A stretch of 64,000 bases of DNA, from the NCBI RefSeq assembly GCF_020524085.2, contig NZ_CP129016.1, forward strand, positions 2,412,001 through 2,476,000, written 5' to 3'. The notes below the pieces were generated by a model. It ran no database searches. It saw nothing but the letters and a program-made list of their open reading frames with translations, and was not told the DNA's origin. This stretch comes from Halobacillus litoralis (GTDB taxonomy: Bacteria > Bacillota > Bacilli > Bacillales > Halobacillaceae). Positions 1-9,877 of the stretch are shown piece after piece (position 1 is the first letter of the stretch; each line of letters opens with the position of its first letter). A program made the position numbers and the translations under genes.

Positions 1-420
1 ACGACAGGAGCAACTAGAGCGTCGGTTGCAGGGATGGCCGTTTTCGCTGTATTAATTGGAGTGATTGTTCTTACTTTGCTCACCAATTTGATCGTTGAGG
101 AAAATACGCCTTCCATTTCGTTGTTTAAAGTGATGGGCTATCATGATAAAGAAGTTTCTAAACTTGTTTTGAGTGTGTACACCCCGATTGTACTCATCGC
201 TTACTTTGTTTCAATTCCGCTCGCGAGTTTAAGCTTGGAGCAAACGATGAACACGCTGGTTCAGGAGACCGGTTTTCTTATGCCGACTGATGTAGCGTGG
301 TGGATGGTCGTGATTGGATTCATTGTCATCCTGCTTACGTATTGGCTCTCTCTTGGACTATCCAAACGAAAGTTGAAGAATGTATCGTTGCAGGAAGCAT
401 TGAAAAAGCAACAAGACTAG
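1..420 (+). CDS. ABC transporter permease, FtsX-like (3' end only)
   Basis: The reading frame is open from the first base, so this is the C-terminal part (about 139 residues) of a larger gene. It shows three hydrophobic segments, the first directly after the window edge and the last ending in a basic tail. The stretch reading SLFKVMGYHDKEV after the first segment is the charged cytoplasmic loop typical of the last FtsX domain in MacB/BceB-type permeases, which work with an ABC ATPase in export, antimicrobial peptide sensing or wall control. The substrate cannot be told from this piece. It ends with TAG and is followed at once by a strong terminator, so it is the last gene of its operon. Confidence 0.75.
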   Translation, partial: TTGATRASVAGMAVFAVLIGVIVLTLLTNLIVEENTPSISLFKVMGYHDKEVSKLVLSVYTPIVLIAYFVSIPLASLSLEQTMNTLVQETGFLMPTDVAWWMVVIGFIVILLTYWLSLGLSKRKLKNVSLQEALKKQQD

Positions 421-423
421 AGC

Positions 424-456
424 AAAAGGACAGCGGCCCGGCCGCTGTCCTTTTTC
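424..456 (+). terminator. Intrinsic terminator after FtsX-like permease
   Basis: Perfect GC-rich stem with arms AAAGGACAGCGGCC and its complement, followed by a T tract. It lies four bases after the permease stop codon. Confidence 0.85.
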
Positions 457-482
457 GCGCGCAAGAAGCCAGGAACGCGCAA

Positions 483-510
483 AAAAAGCGAGCGCAATGC
501 TCGCTTTTTA
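483..510 (-). terminator. Intrinsic terminator of the aldehyde dehydrogenase gene
   Basis: Stem with arms AAAAAGCGAGC and GCTCGCTTTTT around a five-base loop. It directly follows the minus-strand stop codon at 511-513 and separates the two convergent genes. Confidence 0.8.
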
Positions 511-1872
511 CTATCCAAAGAATTTCTTCAGCACTGTCATACCTAGTTGAGACCCGGGATAGCGGAAGTTCTGATCGAATCGTGTTGTTTGTTTTGTGAT
601 GCTTTTTTCGTGCGTGAACGTATCAAAACTTCGCTTGCCGTGATAGCTGCCCATGCCGCTCTCGCCGACACCTCCAAATGGAAGGTGTGGATTGATGATA
701 TGGTAAAGGGCGTCGTTAATGCATCCGCCGCCGAAAGAAATCGAGTTGAGGATACGCTGCTGTTCGACTTCGTTTTCGCCGAAGTAATACAGAGCAAGCG
801 GCTTAGGACGGCTGTTGATTTTATCAATTACTTCATCTAATTCATGATAAGTCAATACAGGGAGCACGGGCCCGAAGATCTCGTCTTTCATGACCTGATC
901 CTCCCAGGACACCTGGTCGAGAATGGTAGGCGCGATTTTGTGTTTAGATTCATCCAAAGAACCGCCTACAACGACCGTTCCGGAATCGAGATACGAAGAA
1001 ACGCGTTCAAAATGCGTTTGGTTAACGATCTTGGTGTACTCTTCATTGTCCAAAGGATTTTCTCCGTAAAACTGCTGGATGTACTTCTTCATGGTACGGA
1101 TTAAGTCCGCTTTCACTTCATGGTGGACATAAAGGTAATCAGGCGCAATACACGTTTGCCCTGCATTGGTGAATTTGCCCCAGACGATCCGCTTGGCGGC
1201 AAGATCGATGTTTGCGTCTTTGTGAACGATCGTCGGGCTCTTTCCTCCGAGTTCCAGCGTGACAGGAATGAGCTGTTTGCTCGCTTTCTCCATAATGATT
1301 TTCCCGACGGGGACACTTCCGGTGAAGAAAATATAATCAAGCGGTTGTTCAAGCAGCTCCTGGGTCACCTCTTTACCGCCTTCAATCACGGCAATAAAGT
1401 GAGGAGGAAAATATTGTTCAATCATTTTTTTCAACACCCATGAAACGGTTGGTGTTAGTTCAGACGGTTTAATGATGACCGTATTCCCTGCTGCAATCGC
1501 ACCGATCACCGGAGCGAGGGCAAGTTGGACAGGATAGTTCCACGGAGCGATGACCAGTACAGTGCCATAGGGTTCTTTTCGAATAAAGTTTTTTGAACCT
1601 GTATGGGTAAGTGGGGTCTTCACTTTAGTGGGCTGCATCCATGTTTTTAACTGTTTCACATGGTGATCGATTTCACTTTTCAAAAAGGCGATTTCTGATG
1701 CGTACGCTTCATATTCCGATTTGTTCATGTCGAATTTCAAAGCATTGAGGATCGGTTTTTCAAAGGTCGTCAGCATCTTTTTCATTATTAACAGCTGTTC
1801 TTTTCGGAAAGCATAACTCTTCGTATGTCCTTCTTGGAACCATGATTTTTGTTGCTTGACCGTTGCGTGCAT
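511..1872 (-). CDS. Aldehyde dehydrogenase, class 3 type
   Basis: A 453-residue NAD(P)-dependent aldehyde dehydrogenase that oxidises aldehydes to carboxylic acids. The cofactor-binding region shows IAPWNYP near residue 108 and FTGSVPVG near 183. The general base Glu lies in LELGGKSP (about E207) and the catalytic Cys in AGQTCIAPDY (about C241). The short length (other classes are about 490 residues) and the C-terminal FGGVGESGMGSYHGKRSF motif fit the ALDH3 group, like B. subtilis YwdH. A ribosome binding site (GGAGG on the minus strand) precedes the ATG. It stands alone, closed by its own terminator. The physiological substrate is unknown; medium or long-chain fatty aldehydes are common for the class. 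Confidence 0.92.
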   Translation of the reverse strand: MHATVKQQKSWFQEGHTKSYAFRKEQLLIMKKMLTTFEKPILNALKFDMNKSEYEAYASEIAFLKSEIDHHVKQLKTWMQPTKVKTPLTHTGSKNFIRKEPYGTVLVIAPWNYPVQLALAPVIGAIAAGNTVIIKPSELTPTVSWVLKKMIEQYFPPHFIAVIEGGKEVTQELLEQPLDYIFFTGSVPVGKIIMEKASKQLIPVTLELGGKSPTIVHKDANIDLAAKRIVWGKFTNAGQTCIAPDYLYVHHEVKADLIRTMKKYIQQFYGENPLDNEEYTKIVNQTHFERVSSYLDSGTVVVGGSLDESKHKIAPTILDQVSWEDQVMKDEIFGPVLPVLTYHELDEVIDKINSRPKPLALYYFGENEVEQQRILNSISFGGGCINDALYHIINPHLPFGGVGESGMGSYHGKRSFDTFTHEKSITKQTTRFDQNFRYPGSQLGMTVLKKFFG

Positions 1873-1887
1873 ACAGCTCCTCCTTTG

Positions 1888-2811
1888 TTAAGTCCGTGTA
1901 ATAGGATGTTGATAAAAATCGTATGCAATTGTCGTATTCGGGAATATCTGCTGTGCTTCTTCCAGGAGCTCCTCCACGGAATCACCCTGATATCTGGAAG
2001 AGACGTGATTAAGGATCAGTTCCCCAACATTTGCTTTCTTTGCAAGGGTGGCGGCTTGTTTGACGGTGGAATGAAAATAATCATGAGCCATCTTTACTTC
2101 ATCTCCAGCGAAAGTTGCCTCATGGACGAGGACATCGCTGTCTTTCAAAATCACTTCAAGGTGTGGAAGGTAGCGGGTGTCACCCAAAATGGCAACTTTA
2201 CGCCCCTTTTTTGGCGGTCCTATCACATCTTCGCGACGGATGATTCTTCCATCTTCAAGGACCGTCCTTGGCTGATTTTTAATCTTTTGATAAATGGGGC
2301 CGGGTTTGACACCCAGCATTTTCAGCTTGTCCGGCTGTAGTTCACCAAGTTGGTCTTTTTCCTTCAGGATATATCCATAGCTTTCAAGTCCATGTTCCAG
2401 TTTGACGGCTTCTACAACAAACTGTTCGTCTTCGAAAAGCTCACCTTCCTCCACTTCCTCTATGTAAAGGGGATAACGAAGGTGCGTTCCGCTTAATTCG
2501 AGACTGATATCAATGTAATCTTTTAACCCGCGCGGACCGTAAACGGTTACAGGTGTTTCTCCACCTTGGAAAGAACGGCTGCTCAATAATCCAGGCAGTC
2601 CGTATATATGATCCCCGTGAAGGTGGGTGATAAAAATCACTTCAATTCGTCGCGGACGTATGTTTGTATTCAATATTTGCTGTTGTGTGCCTTCTCCACA
2701 ATCAAAGACCCATGTCGTTCCCCGCTCTTCAAGAAGGCGGAGGACAAGGGAGGAGACATTTCTTTCTTTTGATGGGACACCAGATCCCGTACCTAAAAAA
2801 AATAGTTCCAT
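1888..2811 (-). CDS. rnz: Ribonuclease Z (tRNA 3' processing endonuclease)
   Basis: Metallo-beta-lactamase-fold endonuclease that removes 3' trailers from tRNA precursors lacking an encoded CCA. The protein has 307 residues, the usual length for bacterial RNase Z. The zinc-binding signature HLHGDH lies at about residues 63-68, followed by [11 protein letters not shown], and later by LGDTRY and VHEATF. The ATG at 2811 is chosen because the protein then begins [18 protein letters not shown], the conserved N-terminus, and a GGAG box precedes it; a longer in-frame extension upstream has no family similarity. The neighbour namA is the same as in B. subtilis (yqjK-yqjM), which supports the assignment. 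A terminator lies between the two genes, so rnz probably has its own promoter. Confidence 0.95.
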   Translation of the reverse strand: MELFFLGTGSGVPSKERNVSSLVLRLLEERGTTWVFDCGEGTQQQILNTNIRPRRIEVIFITHLHGDHIYGLPGLLSSRSFQGGETPVTVYGPRGLKDYIDISLELSGTHLRYPLYIEEVEEGELFEDEQFVVEAVKLEHGLESYGYILKEKDQLGELQPDKLKMLGVKPGPIYQKIKNQPRTVLEDGRIIRREDVIGPPKKGRKVAILGDTRYLPHLEVILKDSDVLVHEATFAGDEVKMAHDYFHSTVKQAATLAKKANVGELILNHVSSRYQGDSVEELLEEAQQIFPNTTIAYDFYQHPITRT

Positions 2812-2875
2812 TGCCAACACTCTCCTACACTTATCATGATACCACCAGAAGGGGGAGAACACACTTGAAAAGCCA

Positions 2876-2907
2876 TAAAAAAACTGCCGGATGTGTATCC
2901 GGCAGTT
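2876..2907 (-). terminator. Intrinsic terminator of namA
   Basis: Eleven-base-pair stem AACTGCCGGAT/ATCCGGCAGTT with a GTGT loop. Seven A residues on the plus strand give a U tract in the minus-strand transcript. It starts nine bases after the namA stop. Confidence 0.85.
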
Positions 2908-2916
2908 CACAGGTGT

Positions 2917-3933
2917 TTACCAAGCGCGAGTGTATTGTCTTGGTCCTTCTAATTGGTAGCCGAGTTCATCAGCTGCTTCTTTCGGCCAATACGGGTTTCT
3001 TAAGAGAGCACGGGCTAGGAAAATCAGGTCGGCTCGTTCATTTTGCAAGATTTCTTCTGCCTGGTTGCCACTTGTAATCAGGCCGACGGCCCCCGTGTCG
3101 ATGCCAGCTCCCTGTTTGATTTGTTCTGCATACGTGACCTGGTATCCTGGGTAAGGGTCGATCGCAGCAGGAACGACACCACCGGAGCTGACGTCGATGA
3201 GGTCAACACCTTGAGACTTCATCTCACGGGCAAAATAGATAAAATCGTCCATGTTGTTTCCATTATCATGATATTCTTCTCCAGAGATTCGGACGAACAG
3301 TGGTCCATCCCATTCTTGCTTGACCGCTTCAATCGTCTCACGCAAGAAACGATATCGGTTTTCACGGGTGCCTCCATATTCATCGTCCCGCTTGTTTGTA
3401 AGAGGGGAGAGGAATTGGTTGATCAAATACCCGTGGGCTCCGTGAAGTTCAATGACATCAAAGCCCGCTTTTTCAGATCGGGCAGCCCCCACACGGAAGG
3501 CTTCCACTGTTCGCTCGATGTCTTCTTTTGTCATTTCTGTCGGGACCTTCATGGATGCACTGAAAGCTTCAGCACTCGGGGCGAAAATTTCATCCCTTAA
3601 GTTGGCTTTTCGTCCGGCGTGAGCCAGCTGAATGCCTGCTTTAGCTCCATGGCGATGGATGCCTTCATTGATTTTTTGTAAACCTTCAATATGCTCGTCA
3701 CTCCAGATGCCAAGGTCTTCATGTGAAATACGGCCTTCAGGTAAAACAGCTGTCGCTTCTGTAATGATCAGTCCAACTTGTCCAGCCGCGCGGCTTTCGT
3801 AATGGGTAAGGTGAAAAGGCTGTGCATAGCCGTCCTGATTGTCTGAAGAATACATACACATCGGAGACATAACGATACGATTTTTTAACGTGATGTTTTT
3901 TATTGTATAAGGTTCAAATAATTTATGTTTCAA
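2917..3933 (-). CDS. namA: NADPH dehydrogenase, Old Yellow Enzyme family (YqjM-type)
   Basis: FMN-dependent ene-reductase that uses NADPH to reduce activated double bonds of enals, enones and nitro compounds, and is linked to oxidative or electrophile stress. Its 338 residues equal the length of B. subtilis YqjM. The YqjM-type Cys sits in SPMCMYS (C26, Y28), which tunes the flavin redox potential. Substrate-binding histidines lie in ELHGAHGYL, followed by the conserved [15 protein letters not shown]. The start overlaps the 3' end of the upstream glycosyltransferase gene by four bases (3930-3933), suggesting translational coupling and co-transcription in the order phosphodiesterase, glycosyltransferase, namA. 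Confidence is high from motif and synteny. Confidence 0.95.
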   Translation of the reverse strand: MKHKLFEPYTIKNITLKNRIVMSPMCMYSSDNQDGYAQPFHLTHYESRAAGQVGLIITEATAVLPEGRISHEDLGIWSDEHIEGLQKINEGIHRHGAKAGIQLAHAGRKANLRDEIFAPSAEAFSASMKVPTEMTKEDIERTVEAFRVGAARSEKAGFDVIELHGAHGYLINQFLSPLTNKRDDEYGGTRENRYRFLRETIEAVKQEWDGPLFVRISGEEYHDNGNNMDDFIYFAREMKSQGVDLIDVSSGGVVPAAIDPYPGYQVTYAEQIKQGAGIDTGAVGLITSGNQAEEILQNERADLIFLARALLRNPYWPKEAADELGYQLEGPRQYTRAW

Positions 3934-5090
3934 CGGTGATCCTCCTCCGAGTTACGGAAAAATTGTTTTAGTTCTTTGATGGAATACCGGTTCCCGCGCC
4001 ATTCAATTCCTCCACGAACCCATGTCAGGATAAGTGCTCTGCCTAGCATAAAAACAAACAAAAGAGCAAAAATCGGCAGACCGAAAATCATCCCTAATGG
4101 ATAGTTTGTGAAAGAACGGGTCGTTAAACCATATAAACAAAATAACAAAAGGATGTTGATTGCGCTAATGATTTGAACGGAAGGATCACCGGAAAAGACG
4201 AAAATGAACGGAAACACCTGCGAAAACAGGACACCGAAAAGAGCAAACAAGGAGAGGGAAATAGAATAATTCAATCCAGCAAACGCATTCTTTTCGAAAC
4301 CTTGAAGAGCGGACTTGAAGTCAGGGTACCATTCGACAGAAAGAAGCTGCTTGGCCGTTACGAGTTTTTGTCTGAAGCCAGCCGCCTTGATCCTCTGCCC
4401 GAGGGCAAGGTCATCATCAGGTCGGAAACGCACCGCTTCATGGGTTCCGGTCTTTTGATAACAGGAATTTGTCATTAATTGGAAAGCTCCGATCCCCATA
4501 CCCCCTCTAGTTTTCTTCTGGTTCGCCGTCCATGGTCGTTTTAAATAACCAAAACCAAACAAAAAGTAGGAGATCAAGCCTCGTAACGCAAAAGAACGGG
4601 CCTTTAGATCCGGTGCTGCTGTGAGGTGATCGAGCTCTTCAACTTTCATGGCTGTCATCGCTTTAGAGAGGGTCTGTTCGTCAAATTGAATGTCCGCATC
4701 TGTAAAAAGCAAATAAGCGCCAGCGGCAAGCTCGGCGCCTTTTTTCAGAGCATGATTTTTCCCCAGCCACCCTTCTGGCAGGTGGTTAATATGAACCGCT
4801 CGAATGGTAGAGTATAACGCAGCTGTTTTGTCGATGAACTCACCTGTTCGATCACTGGAGCGGTCGTTCACAGCGATGATTTCACACCTCACGTTTTTTT
4901 GATGCGCAAGGGTATGCAGCGTTTCACGAATGGAGTCTTCTTCGTCTTTCGCCGCAATGATAACAGAAACGAGCTCATCCGTTTGCGAAGGAACGGTATC
5001 TTCAAGCCTTGGAATTTTCCTGATTCCTAGAAGGAAGTCCACAAGGAGAATCATCCATACAAACAGAAGTCCAAAAAACACCCAGAACAT
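3930..5090 (-). CDS. Membrane-bound family 2 glycosyltransferase (CrtQ-like)
   Basis: A 386-residue inverting GT-A glycosyltransferase with membrane segments at both ends. One N-terminal helix (about 1-22) is followed by the catalytic domain with [21 protein letters not shown] and the metal-binding TDADI, then three or four C-terminal helices. A late [16 protein letters not shown] motif gives the acceptor-side acidic residues. The layout resembles the glycosyltransferases of carotenoid (CrtQ) or glycolipid synthesis; the acceptor here is unknown. The ATG at 5090 follows a GGAG box and begins one base after the stop of the upstream phosphodiesterase gene, so these two genes are translationally coupled; an upstream extension would overlap that gene and was not used. 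Confidence 0.8.
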   Translation of the reverse strand: MFWVFFGLLFVWMILLVDFLLGIRKIPRLEDTVPSQTDELVSVIIAAKDEEDSIRETLHTLAHQKNVRCEIIAVNDRSSDRTGEFIDKTAALYSTIRAVHINHLPEGWLGKNHALKKGAELAAGAYLLFTDADIQFDEQTLSKAMTAMKVEELDHLTAAPDLKARSFALRGLISYFLFGFGYLKRPWTANQKKTRGGMGIGAFQLMTNSCYQKTGTHEAVRFRPDDDLALGQRIKAAGFRQKLVTAKQLLSVEWYPDFKSALQGFEKNAFAGLNYSISLSLFALFGVLFSQVFPFIFVFSGDPSVQIISAINILLLFCLYGLTTRSFTNYPLGMIFGLPIFALLFVFMLGRALILTWVRGGIEWRGNRYSIKELKQFFRNSEEDHR

Positions 5091-5091
5091 A

Positions 5092-5838
5092 TTATCGATT
5101 TCTCCGTTTTCGATAAAGATCTCGATATTCAATAGCCTGATGAGGAACATCTGTGAAAATTCCATTCACACCCAGGCTGTAACACTTTTTCATCATGGCA
5201 GGACGATTTACTGTATAGATGCGAAGGTCGAGATTTTCCTTGTGGCAGCGTTTTACAAGCTTTTTATCCAGCAGTCGGTGTTTTACATGCAAAGCGTCAC
5301 ACCCTTCGGACTTCGCGTATTGAGGGAGGTTCCGCATTTTGGTCGATGTTAAGAATGCTGTCTGAATCGATGGATTGATTTCTTTCATGCGTGTGAGGGA
5401 TTCAGCATTGAAACTTGAAATAACGGTCCGTTCCAGAACGTGATACCTTTTTAGAGATTCATAGACAAGCCGCTCGATGTTTTTATATGCAATGACGTTG
5501 GTTTTCAGTTCGACATTTAAAAACATGGGCTGGTCCCGAAACCAGCGAAGAAACTCGTCCAGTGTTACAATATAAGTGTCAGAAAATTTAGGAGAAAACC
5601 AGCTTCCTGCATCAAGCAGGCGGAGCTGAGCATATGTATAATCTTGTACGAACCCTGTTCCGTTGGTGGTGCGTCTCAGGTTTTCATCATGGATGAGGAC
5701 GGGGATTTGGTCTTTCGTAAGCTGCACATCGGTCTCGATTCCATCAGCTCCGGCTGCACGTGCCAGTTCAAAGGCGGGCATCGTATTTTCCGGCGCCAGC
5801 TTACTCGCTCCTCGATGAGCGTAAATAAGGGTTTTCAT
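5092..5838 (-). CDS. Glycerophosphodiester phosphodiesterase
   Basis: A 248-residue GDPD-domain enzyme that hydrolyses glycerophosphodiesters to glycerol-3-phosphate and an alcohol. Visible motifs are YAHRGASKLAPENT (catalytic His and Arg), GADGIETDVQLTKD (metal-binding Glu and Asp) and PVLIHDENLRRTTNG (second catalytic His). The C-terminal VNGIFTDVPHQA is also conserved. No signal peptide is seen, so it is probably cytoplasmic. The ATG at 5838 has an AGAGGTG box and gives the family N-terminus. It heads a minus-strand operon with the glycosyltransferase and namA, divergent from yqjN; the 82-base gap must hold both promoters. Confidence 0.9.
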   Translation of the reverse strand: MKTLIYAHRGASKLAPENTMPAFELARAAGADGIETDVQLTKDQIPVLIHDENLRRTTNGTGFVQDYTYAQLRLLDAGSWFSPKFSDTYIVTLDEFLRWFRDQPMFLNVELKTNVIAYKNIERLVYESLKRYHVLERTVISSFNAESLTRMKEINPSIQTAFLTSTKMRNLPQYAKSEGCDALHVKHRLLDKKLVKRCHKENLDLRIYTVNRPAMMKKCYSLGVNGIFTDVPHQAIEYRDLYRKRRNR

Positions 5839-5920
5839 CGTGACGTTCACCTCTTCCAAGTAGCTTATGAGTTTGATTGTGTTTGATAATCCAGGAAAAG
5901 TCAATAAGGAGTGTGACCCC

Positions 5921-7546
5921 ATGACAGTTTGGCAGACGAAAGAGCAGTTGACGGATCTACTATGTTCTCTTGTTGAGTACCCTAGTATAACGAACAGCAA
6001 TGAGGAAATCGCAATCATCGAATACTTATATTATATTTTAGAAGATCGCGATTATTATAAAAAACGGCCCAGCCACCTCAACTTGCACCCGCTGGACGAT
6101 GGGCGTCAATTACTGACAGCCTTAGTGAAAAAAGATGAGGCCAAGGAGACGCTTGTGTTGATTTCCCACGTCGATGTCGTAGGGATTGAAGATTACGGCT
6201 CCTACCAGAACCTTGCATTCTACCCGCGTGAGCTCACTCAAGAGCTACATAAGAATATCGAAGATCTGCCAAAAGAGGCGGCCCGCGATTTGGAGTCCGG
6301 AAATTGGCTTTTCGGACGTGGAACGATGGATATGAAAGCAGGCCTTACCGTCCACCTATCCCTTTTGGAAAAAGCGATGGCCGGGGGCTTTGACGGCAAT
6401 CTACTTCTCGTAGCTGTCCCTGATGAAGAAGTGAACTCCGAAGGCATGCTGGCTGCTCTTCCTGCCCTCGCGGAGATTCGGGATAAGGAAGACCTCGTCT
6501 ATAAAGCGGCTTTGAACGGGGAGCCGATGTTCAGCAAATATCCAGGCGATCCAGCTTATTATTTGTACACAGGTTCCATAGGAAAGACACTGCCGGGTTT
6601 TTTATGTTACGGAAAAGAAACGCATGCGGGTGAACCGTTCGGAGGATTGAATGCCAATCTGATGGTCAGCTATTTAGCACAGGAAATGGAATTGAATGAA
6701 GCCTTTATCGAAAAGGTCGGAGGAGAACGGACGCCGCCCCCGCTCAGTCTGATGCAGCGTGACTTGAAATTTGAATATTCGGTGCAGACTCCCCAGGCAG
6801 CGGTCGCCATGTATAATGTCCTCTATATGAAGCAGTCGATAGCAGAACTGAATGAAAAACTTTTACAGGCAGCGCAACGGGCGAAAGCTAAAATCATTAA
6901 TCATTATCATCATCAGGCATCTTTTTATCTGGAAGGAACACAAACGTCCGCTTTCCATCCTGATATCACCATTCTGACATATGATCAGTTGTACAAAGAA
7001 GCGGTCGCACGGTATGGAAAAACGGAGGTCGACCGCCGGCAGAATCGGTTAGTTAACTTAAGGGACTAGGGCGATCGTGATTTCTCTACGACTCTTGTCC
7101 AAAGTCTGGCGTCCATATGTAAAGATATCAGCCCGATGATTGTCCTTTTCTACAGTCCACCTTTTTATCCGGCGGTGTCGTCGAACGATGATCCTTTCAT
7201 CCAGCATGGGGCCAAAACGGCCATCGATTATGCCAGGGAGAAGTTCGGAGAAGAGCTTGAAGTGGTAGAGTATTTTACAGGTTTGAGCGATTTGAGTTTT
7301 ATCGGACCCACATCCTCTACGTCTTCATTATCGGATTTGACGAAACAGATGCCAATTCACGGCAATGGTTTTGAGTGGCCGACAGAAGTGATGGAATCGA
7401 TCACAATGCCAATTATCAACATCGGACCATTAGGAAGGGATCCGCATCAATGGACGGAACGTCTGGAATTATCATACAGTTTTGAAAAGCTGCCGAAGAT
7501 TTTGACGCAGGTCATTCATGAGTTCTTTAAGAAGGACCGGGGATGA
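5921..7546 (+). pseudogene. yqjN: YqjN/RocB-like M20-family peptidase, interrupted by an in-frame TAG
   Basis: M20-type metallohydrolase related to B. subtilis YqjN and RocB (amino-acid degradation). Metal-site motifs are present: LISHVDVVG, GRGTMDMKAG and VPDEEVNSEG, with GKETHAGEPFGG of the dimerisation region. The ATG at 5921 follows AAGGAG at the right distance. The frame meets an amber codon at 7067-7069 after about 382 residues, but the same frame continues without a shift as GDRDFSTTLVQSLASICKD and then PMIVLFYSPPFYPAVSS, which is typical of the family C-terminus, to a TGA at 7544-7546. Read through, the product is about 541 residues, close to YqjN. Either the gene was recently inactivated, the base is a sequencing error, or the codon is read through. 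The synteny (namA before, YqjP/YqjQ-like after) supports yqjN rather than rocB. Confidence 0.85.
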
Positions 7547-7587
7547 AAGGATCTTTGAGCAAACTTCTCTAAAAGGTCGGTGGTAGA

Positions 7588-8079
7588 GTGGGAGTTATTT
7601 TTGTGACAGGGTTATCTGGTGTCGGTAAAACAAGTGTACTGCAAAGGTTGGAAAATGAAGGGTACCATGTGGTGGATACCGATAATCACGGCTACACAAA
7701 GAAAGTCACTACAGGAGAAGGGGAGGAAATCGTGTGGGATGAAGAAAAAATCTCCCATCTCATCGAAAGAAAAAGGCACACTCATTTAATCCTGTCAGGG
7801 TGTTATTCAAACCAAGGGAAGTTTTATAAATCTTTTGATTACGTTGTTCTCCTCGAGGCTGCCTTGGATGTTATGCTTGATCGTGTGAATCAAAGAGAAA
7901 CAAATCCTTATGGAAAGTCTCCAAAGGAGAGGAAGGAAATCATTGAAAGTTTCACTCATGTGCTGCCAAAACTAAGGGCCGGCGCAGATGTGGTGATTGA
8001 TACTTCAAAGGTGGGCATCTCTGACGCGACCGATTGTTTGAAAAGTTTAATGATCCTGTCCCATCAGGTAAGGATATAG
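7588..8079 (+). CDS. Small P-loop nucleoside/nucleotide kinase-like ATPase
   Basis: A 163-residue protein with a Walker A motif at the very N-terminus (FVTGLSGVGKTS, about residues 5-16) and a DTDNHGY sequence where small-molecule kinases have their acceptor-binding Asp. Overall it resembles shikimate/adenylate kinase-fold proteins found as hypothetical AAA-type proteins in Bacilli; the substrate cannot be deduced. The start is GTG at 7588, preceded by AAAGGTCGG. It lies 41 bases after yqjN on the same strand and ends at a strong bidirectional terminator. Confidence 0.7.
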   Translation: MGVIFVTGLSGVGKTSVLQRLENEGYHVVDTDNHGYTKKVTTGEGEEIVWDEEKISHLIERKRHTHLILSGCYSNQGKFYKSFDYVVLLEAALDVMLDRVNQRETNPYGKSPKERKEIIESFTHVLPKLRAGADVVIDTSKVGISDATDCLKSLMILSHQVRI

Positions 8080-8082
8080 GAT

Positions 8083-8118
8083 AAAAAAAGCGTCCGGAAA
8101 TGAAATCCGGACGCTTTC
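8083..8118. terminator. Bidirectional terminator between convergent genes
   Basis: Perfect stem AAAGCGTCCGGA/TCCGGACGCTTT with a seven-base loop. A-rich and T-rich flanks serve both the kinase-like gene (plus) and the AbgT-family transporter gene (minus). Confidence 0.85.
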
Positions 8119-8130
8119 GTTTATGATGGA

Positions 8131-9654
8131 TTATCCATTGTATTCGAATCCTGCTCCAGGACCGATTGGCAACCCGGTCAGCATCCAAATCAACAGCATC
8201 AATGTCCAAATGACAAAGAATGCAATGGAATAAGGAAGCATGGTAGAAATCAATGTACCAATACCGACCTTCTTATCATACTTTTGGGCAAACGCAATGA
8301 CGATTGCGAAGTATGGCATCAATGGTGAAATGATGTTCGTCGTAGAGTCGGCAATCCGGTAAGCAAGTGTCGTAAGCTCCGGAGAGTAGCCGAGCTGCAT
8401 CATCAACGGAACGAATACGGGAGCCATAATCGCCCACTTCGCTGACGAGCTTCCGATGAACAGGTTGATGAAACCAGCTACGAACATGAATGCAATGATT
8501 AGACCAATGCCTGTGAAACCGATGGAATCCAAGAACTCAGCACCGCTGACAGCAATGACTTTTCCGAGATTCGTATGGTTGAAATAGGCAACGAATTGAC
8601 CAGCCGTGAAGGCAAGGACAATGTAAATTCCCATGCTTGCCATCGTATCAGACATTTGATTGGCTACGTCCTTATCATTCTTGATCTCGTCTGTAATCTT
8701 CCCGTAAACATAACTAGGAACGAAGAACATGATCAGAATGACAGGCACTAAGCTATGGAAAAATGGAGATGCTAAGAAATCATCAGGGTTACGCAATGGT
8801 CCCCAGGATGGTACGACGAGCAGGGATAGCAGCCCGATCGTCACGATGAACGCGATCAGAGCACCAATCATACCTTTTTTCTCGAGTGGAGAAAGGTAGT
8901 TGACTTCTTCTTCCACGCCACCCTTGTAATCTCCCAGACGTGGCTCGACGATTTTGTCTGTTACAAGTGTACCGACAATCGTAAGAACAAAAACAGATGC
9001 AATCATGAAGAAATAGTTCATCGTATAAAGGATCGTATCCGCATACGCAGGATCAATGGTCGCTGCCGCTTGAATCGTCAAATCACCAAGCAGTGGATCC
9101 AATGATGTGAGGAGCAAGTTGGCACTGAAACCAGCGGAAACACCCGCAAATGCTGCAGCAAGACCTGCAAGTGGGTGACGTCCAAGACCAGCAAATAGAA
9201 CTGCTCCGAGTGGTGTCAAAACAACGTAACCGGCATCAGCTGCCATACTGGACATGATACCACCGAATACGAGCGCTGCTGTCATCAGTGAACGTGGTAC
9301 GGATGTAACGAGTCCACGAAGCATAGCACTGATCAGCCCTGAACGCTCGGCGATTCCGATACCAAGCATCGTAACGAGGACGGTACCTAGCGGCGCGAAG
9401 CCTACGAAGTTTTCTACCATGCTTTCAAACATGTATTGAATGCCGTCACTGGAAAGCAAGTTGACGACTTGTAACGTTTCGCCGGTTGCTGGGTCTTCAA
9501 CTTCCACGTTCATCGTGGAGAAGATCCAGGAAGCGACGACAACCATGAGTGCAAATATTGCGAACAATGTGACAGGGTGTGGCAATTTGTTCCCGACGCG
9601 CTCAATCCAGTCGAGTATGCGCATTGTCAACCCTTTCTTTTCTTGTTGTTCCAT
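8131..9654 (-). CDS. AbgT-family transporter
   Basis: A 507-residue polytopic membrane protein of the AbgT family (p-aminobenzoyl-glutamate importers and sulfonamide or PABA exporters). The sequence has the family pattern: a short soluble N-terminus, IERVGNKLPHPVTLFAIFA at the first helix, the conserved APLGTVLVTMLGIGIAERSG segment, MSSMAADAGYVVLTPLGA, and late GSSSAKWAIMAPVFVPLM and RIADSTTNIISPLMPYFA in the re-entrant hairpins. About nine to eleven helices are visible. The ATG at 9654 follows TAAGGAGGAAG. It is monocistronic, with a good sigma-A-like promoter upstream. Whether it imports aminoacyl-benzoates or exports folate intermediates or drugs is not shown. Confidence 0.9.
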   Translation of the reverse strand: MEQQEKKGLTMRILDWIERVGNKLPHPVTLFAIFALMVVVASWIFSTMNVEVEDPATGETLQVVNLLSSDGIQYMFESMVENFVGFAPLGTVLVTMLGIGIAERSGLISAMLRGLVTSVPRSLMTAALVFGGIMSSMAADAGYVVLTPLGAVLFAGLGRHPLAGLAAAFAGVSAGFSANLLLTSLDPLLGDLTIQAAATIDPAYADTILYTMNYFFMIASVFVLTIVGTLVTDKIVEPRLGDYKGGVEEEVNYLSPLEKKGMIGALIAFIVTIGLLSLLVVPSWGPLRNPDDFLASPFFHSLVPVILIMFFVPSYVYGKITDEIKNDKDVANQMSDTMASMGIYIVLAFTAGQFVAYFNHTNLGKVIAVSGAEFLDSIGFTGIGLIIAFMFVAGFINLFIGSSSAKWAIMAPVFVPLMMQLGYSPELTTLAYRIADSTTNIISPLMPYFAIVIAFAQKYDKKVGIGTLISTMLPYSIAFFVIWTLMLLIWMLTGLPIGPGAGFEYNG

Positions 9655-9709
9655 GATCTTCCTCCTTATTGACCTTTACATTTCTTTAAAATTTACAATG
9701 ACGCGTTAA

Positions 9710-9738
9710 AGTATAATGGTATGTAATTTTTATTTGAA
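9710..9738 (-). promoter_or_regulatory. Sigma-A-type promoter of the AbgT-family gene
   Basis: On the minus strand TTCAAA (9738-9733) and TATACT (9715-9710) are separated by 17 bases, about 55 bases upstream of the transporter start codon. Confidence 0.5.
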
Positions 9739-9832
9739 GTCTTTTGGAAAAAGTCCCACTAGAAAAAGAATTATGAATAATAAGACGCTCGTAATCTTTG
9801 TCATATAGGAGGAAAAGATCTGGCAATCATGC

Positions 9833-9861
9833 TACAATGTAGAAAAGTGAATGATCATTCA
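9833..9861 (+). promoter_or_regulatory. Minus-10 element and FadR/TetR-like palindrome upstream of the YqjP-like gene
   Basis: A TACAAT element (9833-9838) is followed at 9848-9861 by the perfect 14-base palindrome TGAATGATCATTCA. The half-site TGAATGA matches the half-site of the B. subtilis FadR operator, but without its central spacer. It would lie directly downstream of the transcription start, a blocking position. A matching minus-35 hexamer is weak. Which repressor binds is inference. Confidence 0.5.
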
Positions 9862-9877
9862 GTATGGAGGAAGTGTT

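Noticed and set aside
5839..6018. N-terminal extension of the glycerophosphodiester phosphodiesterase frame
   Set aside because: It would overlap the divergent yqjN start and lacks similarity; the ATG at 5838 has a good ribosome binding site.
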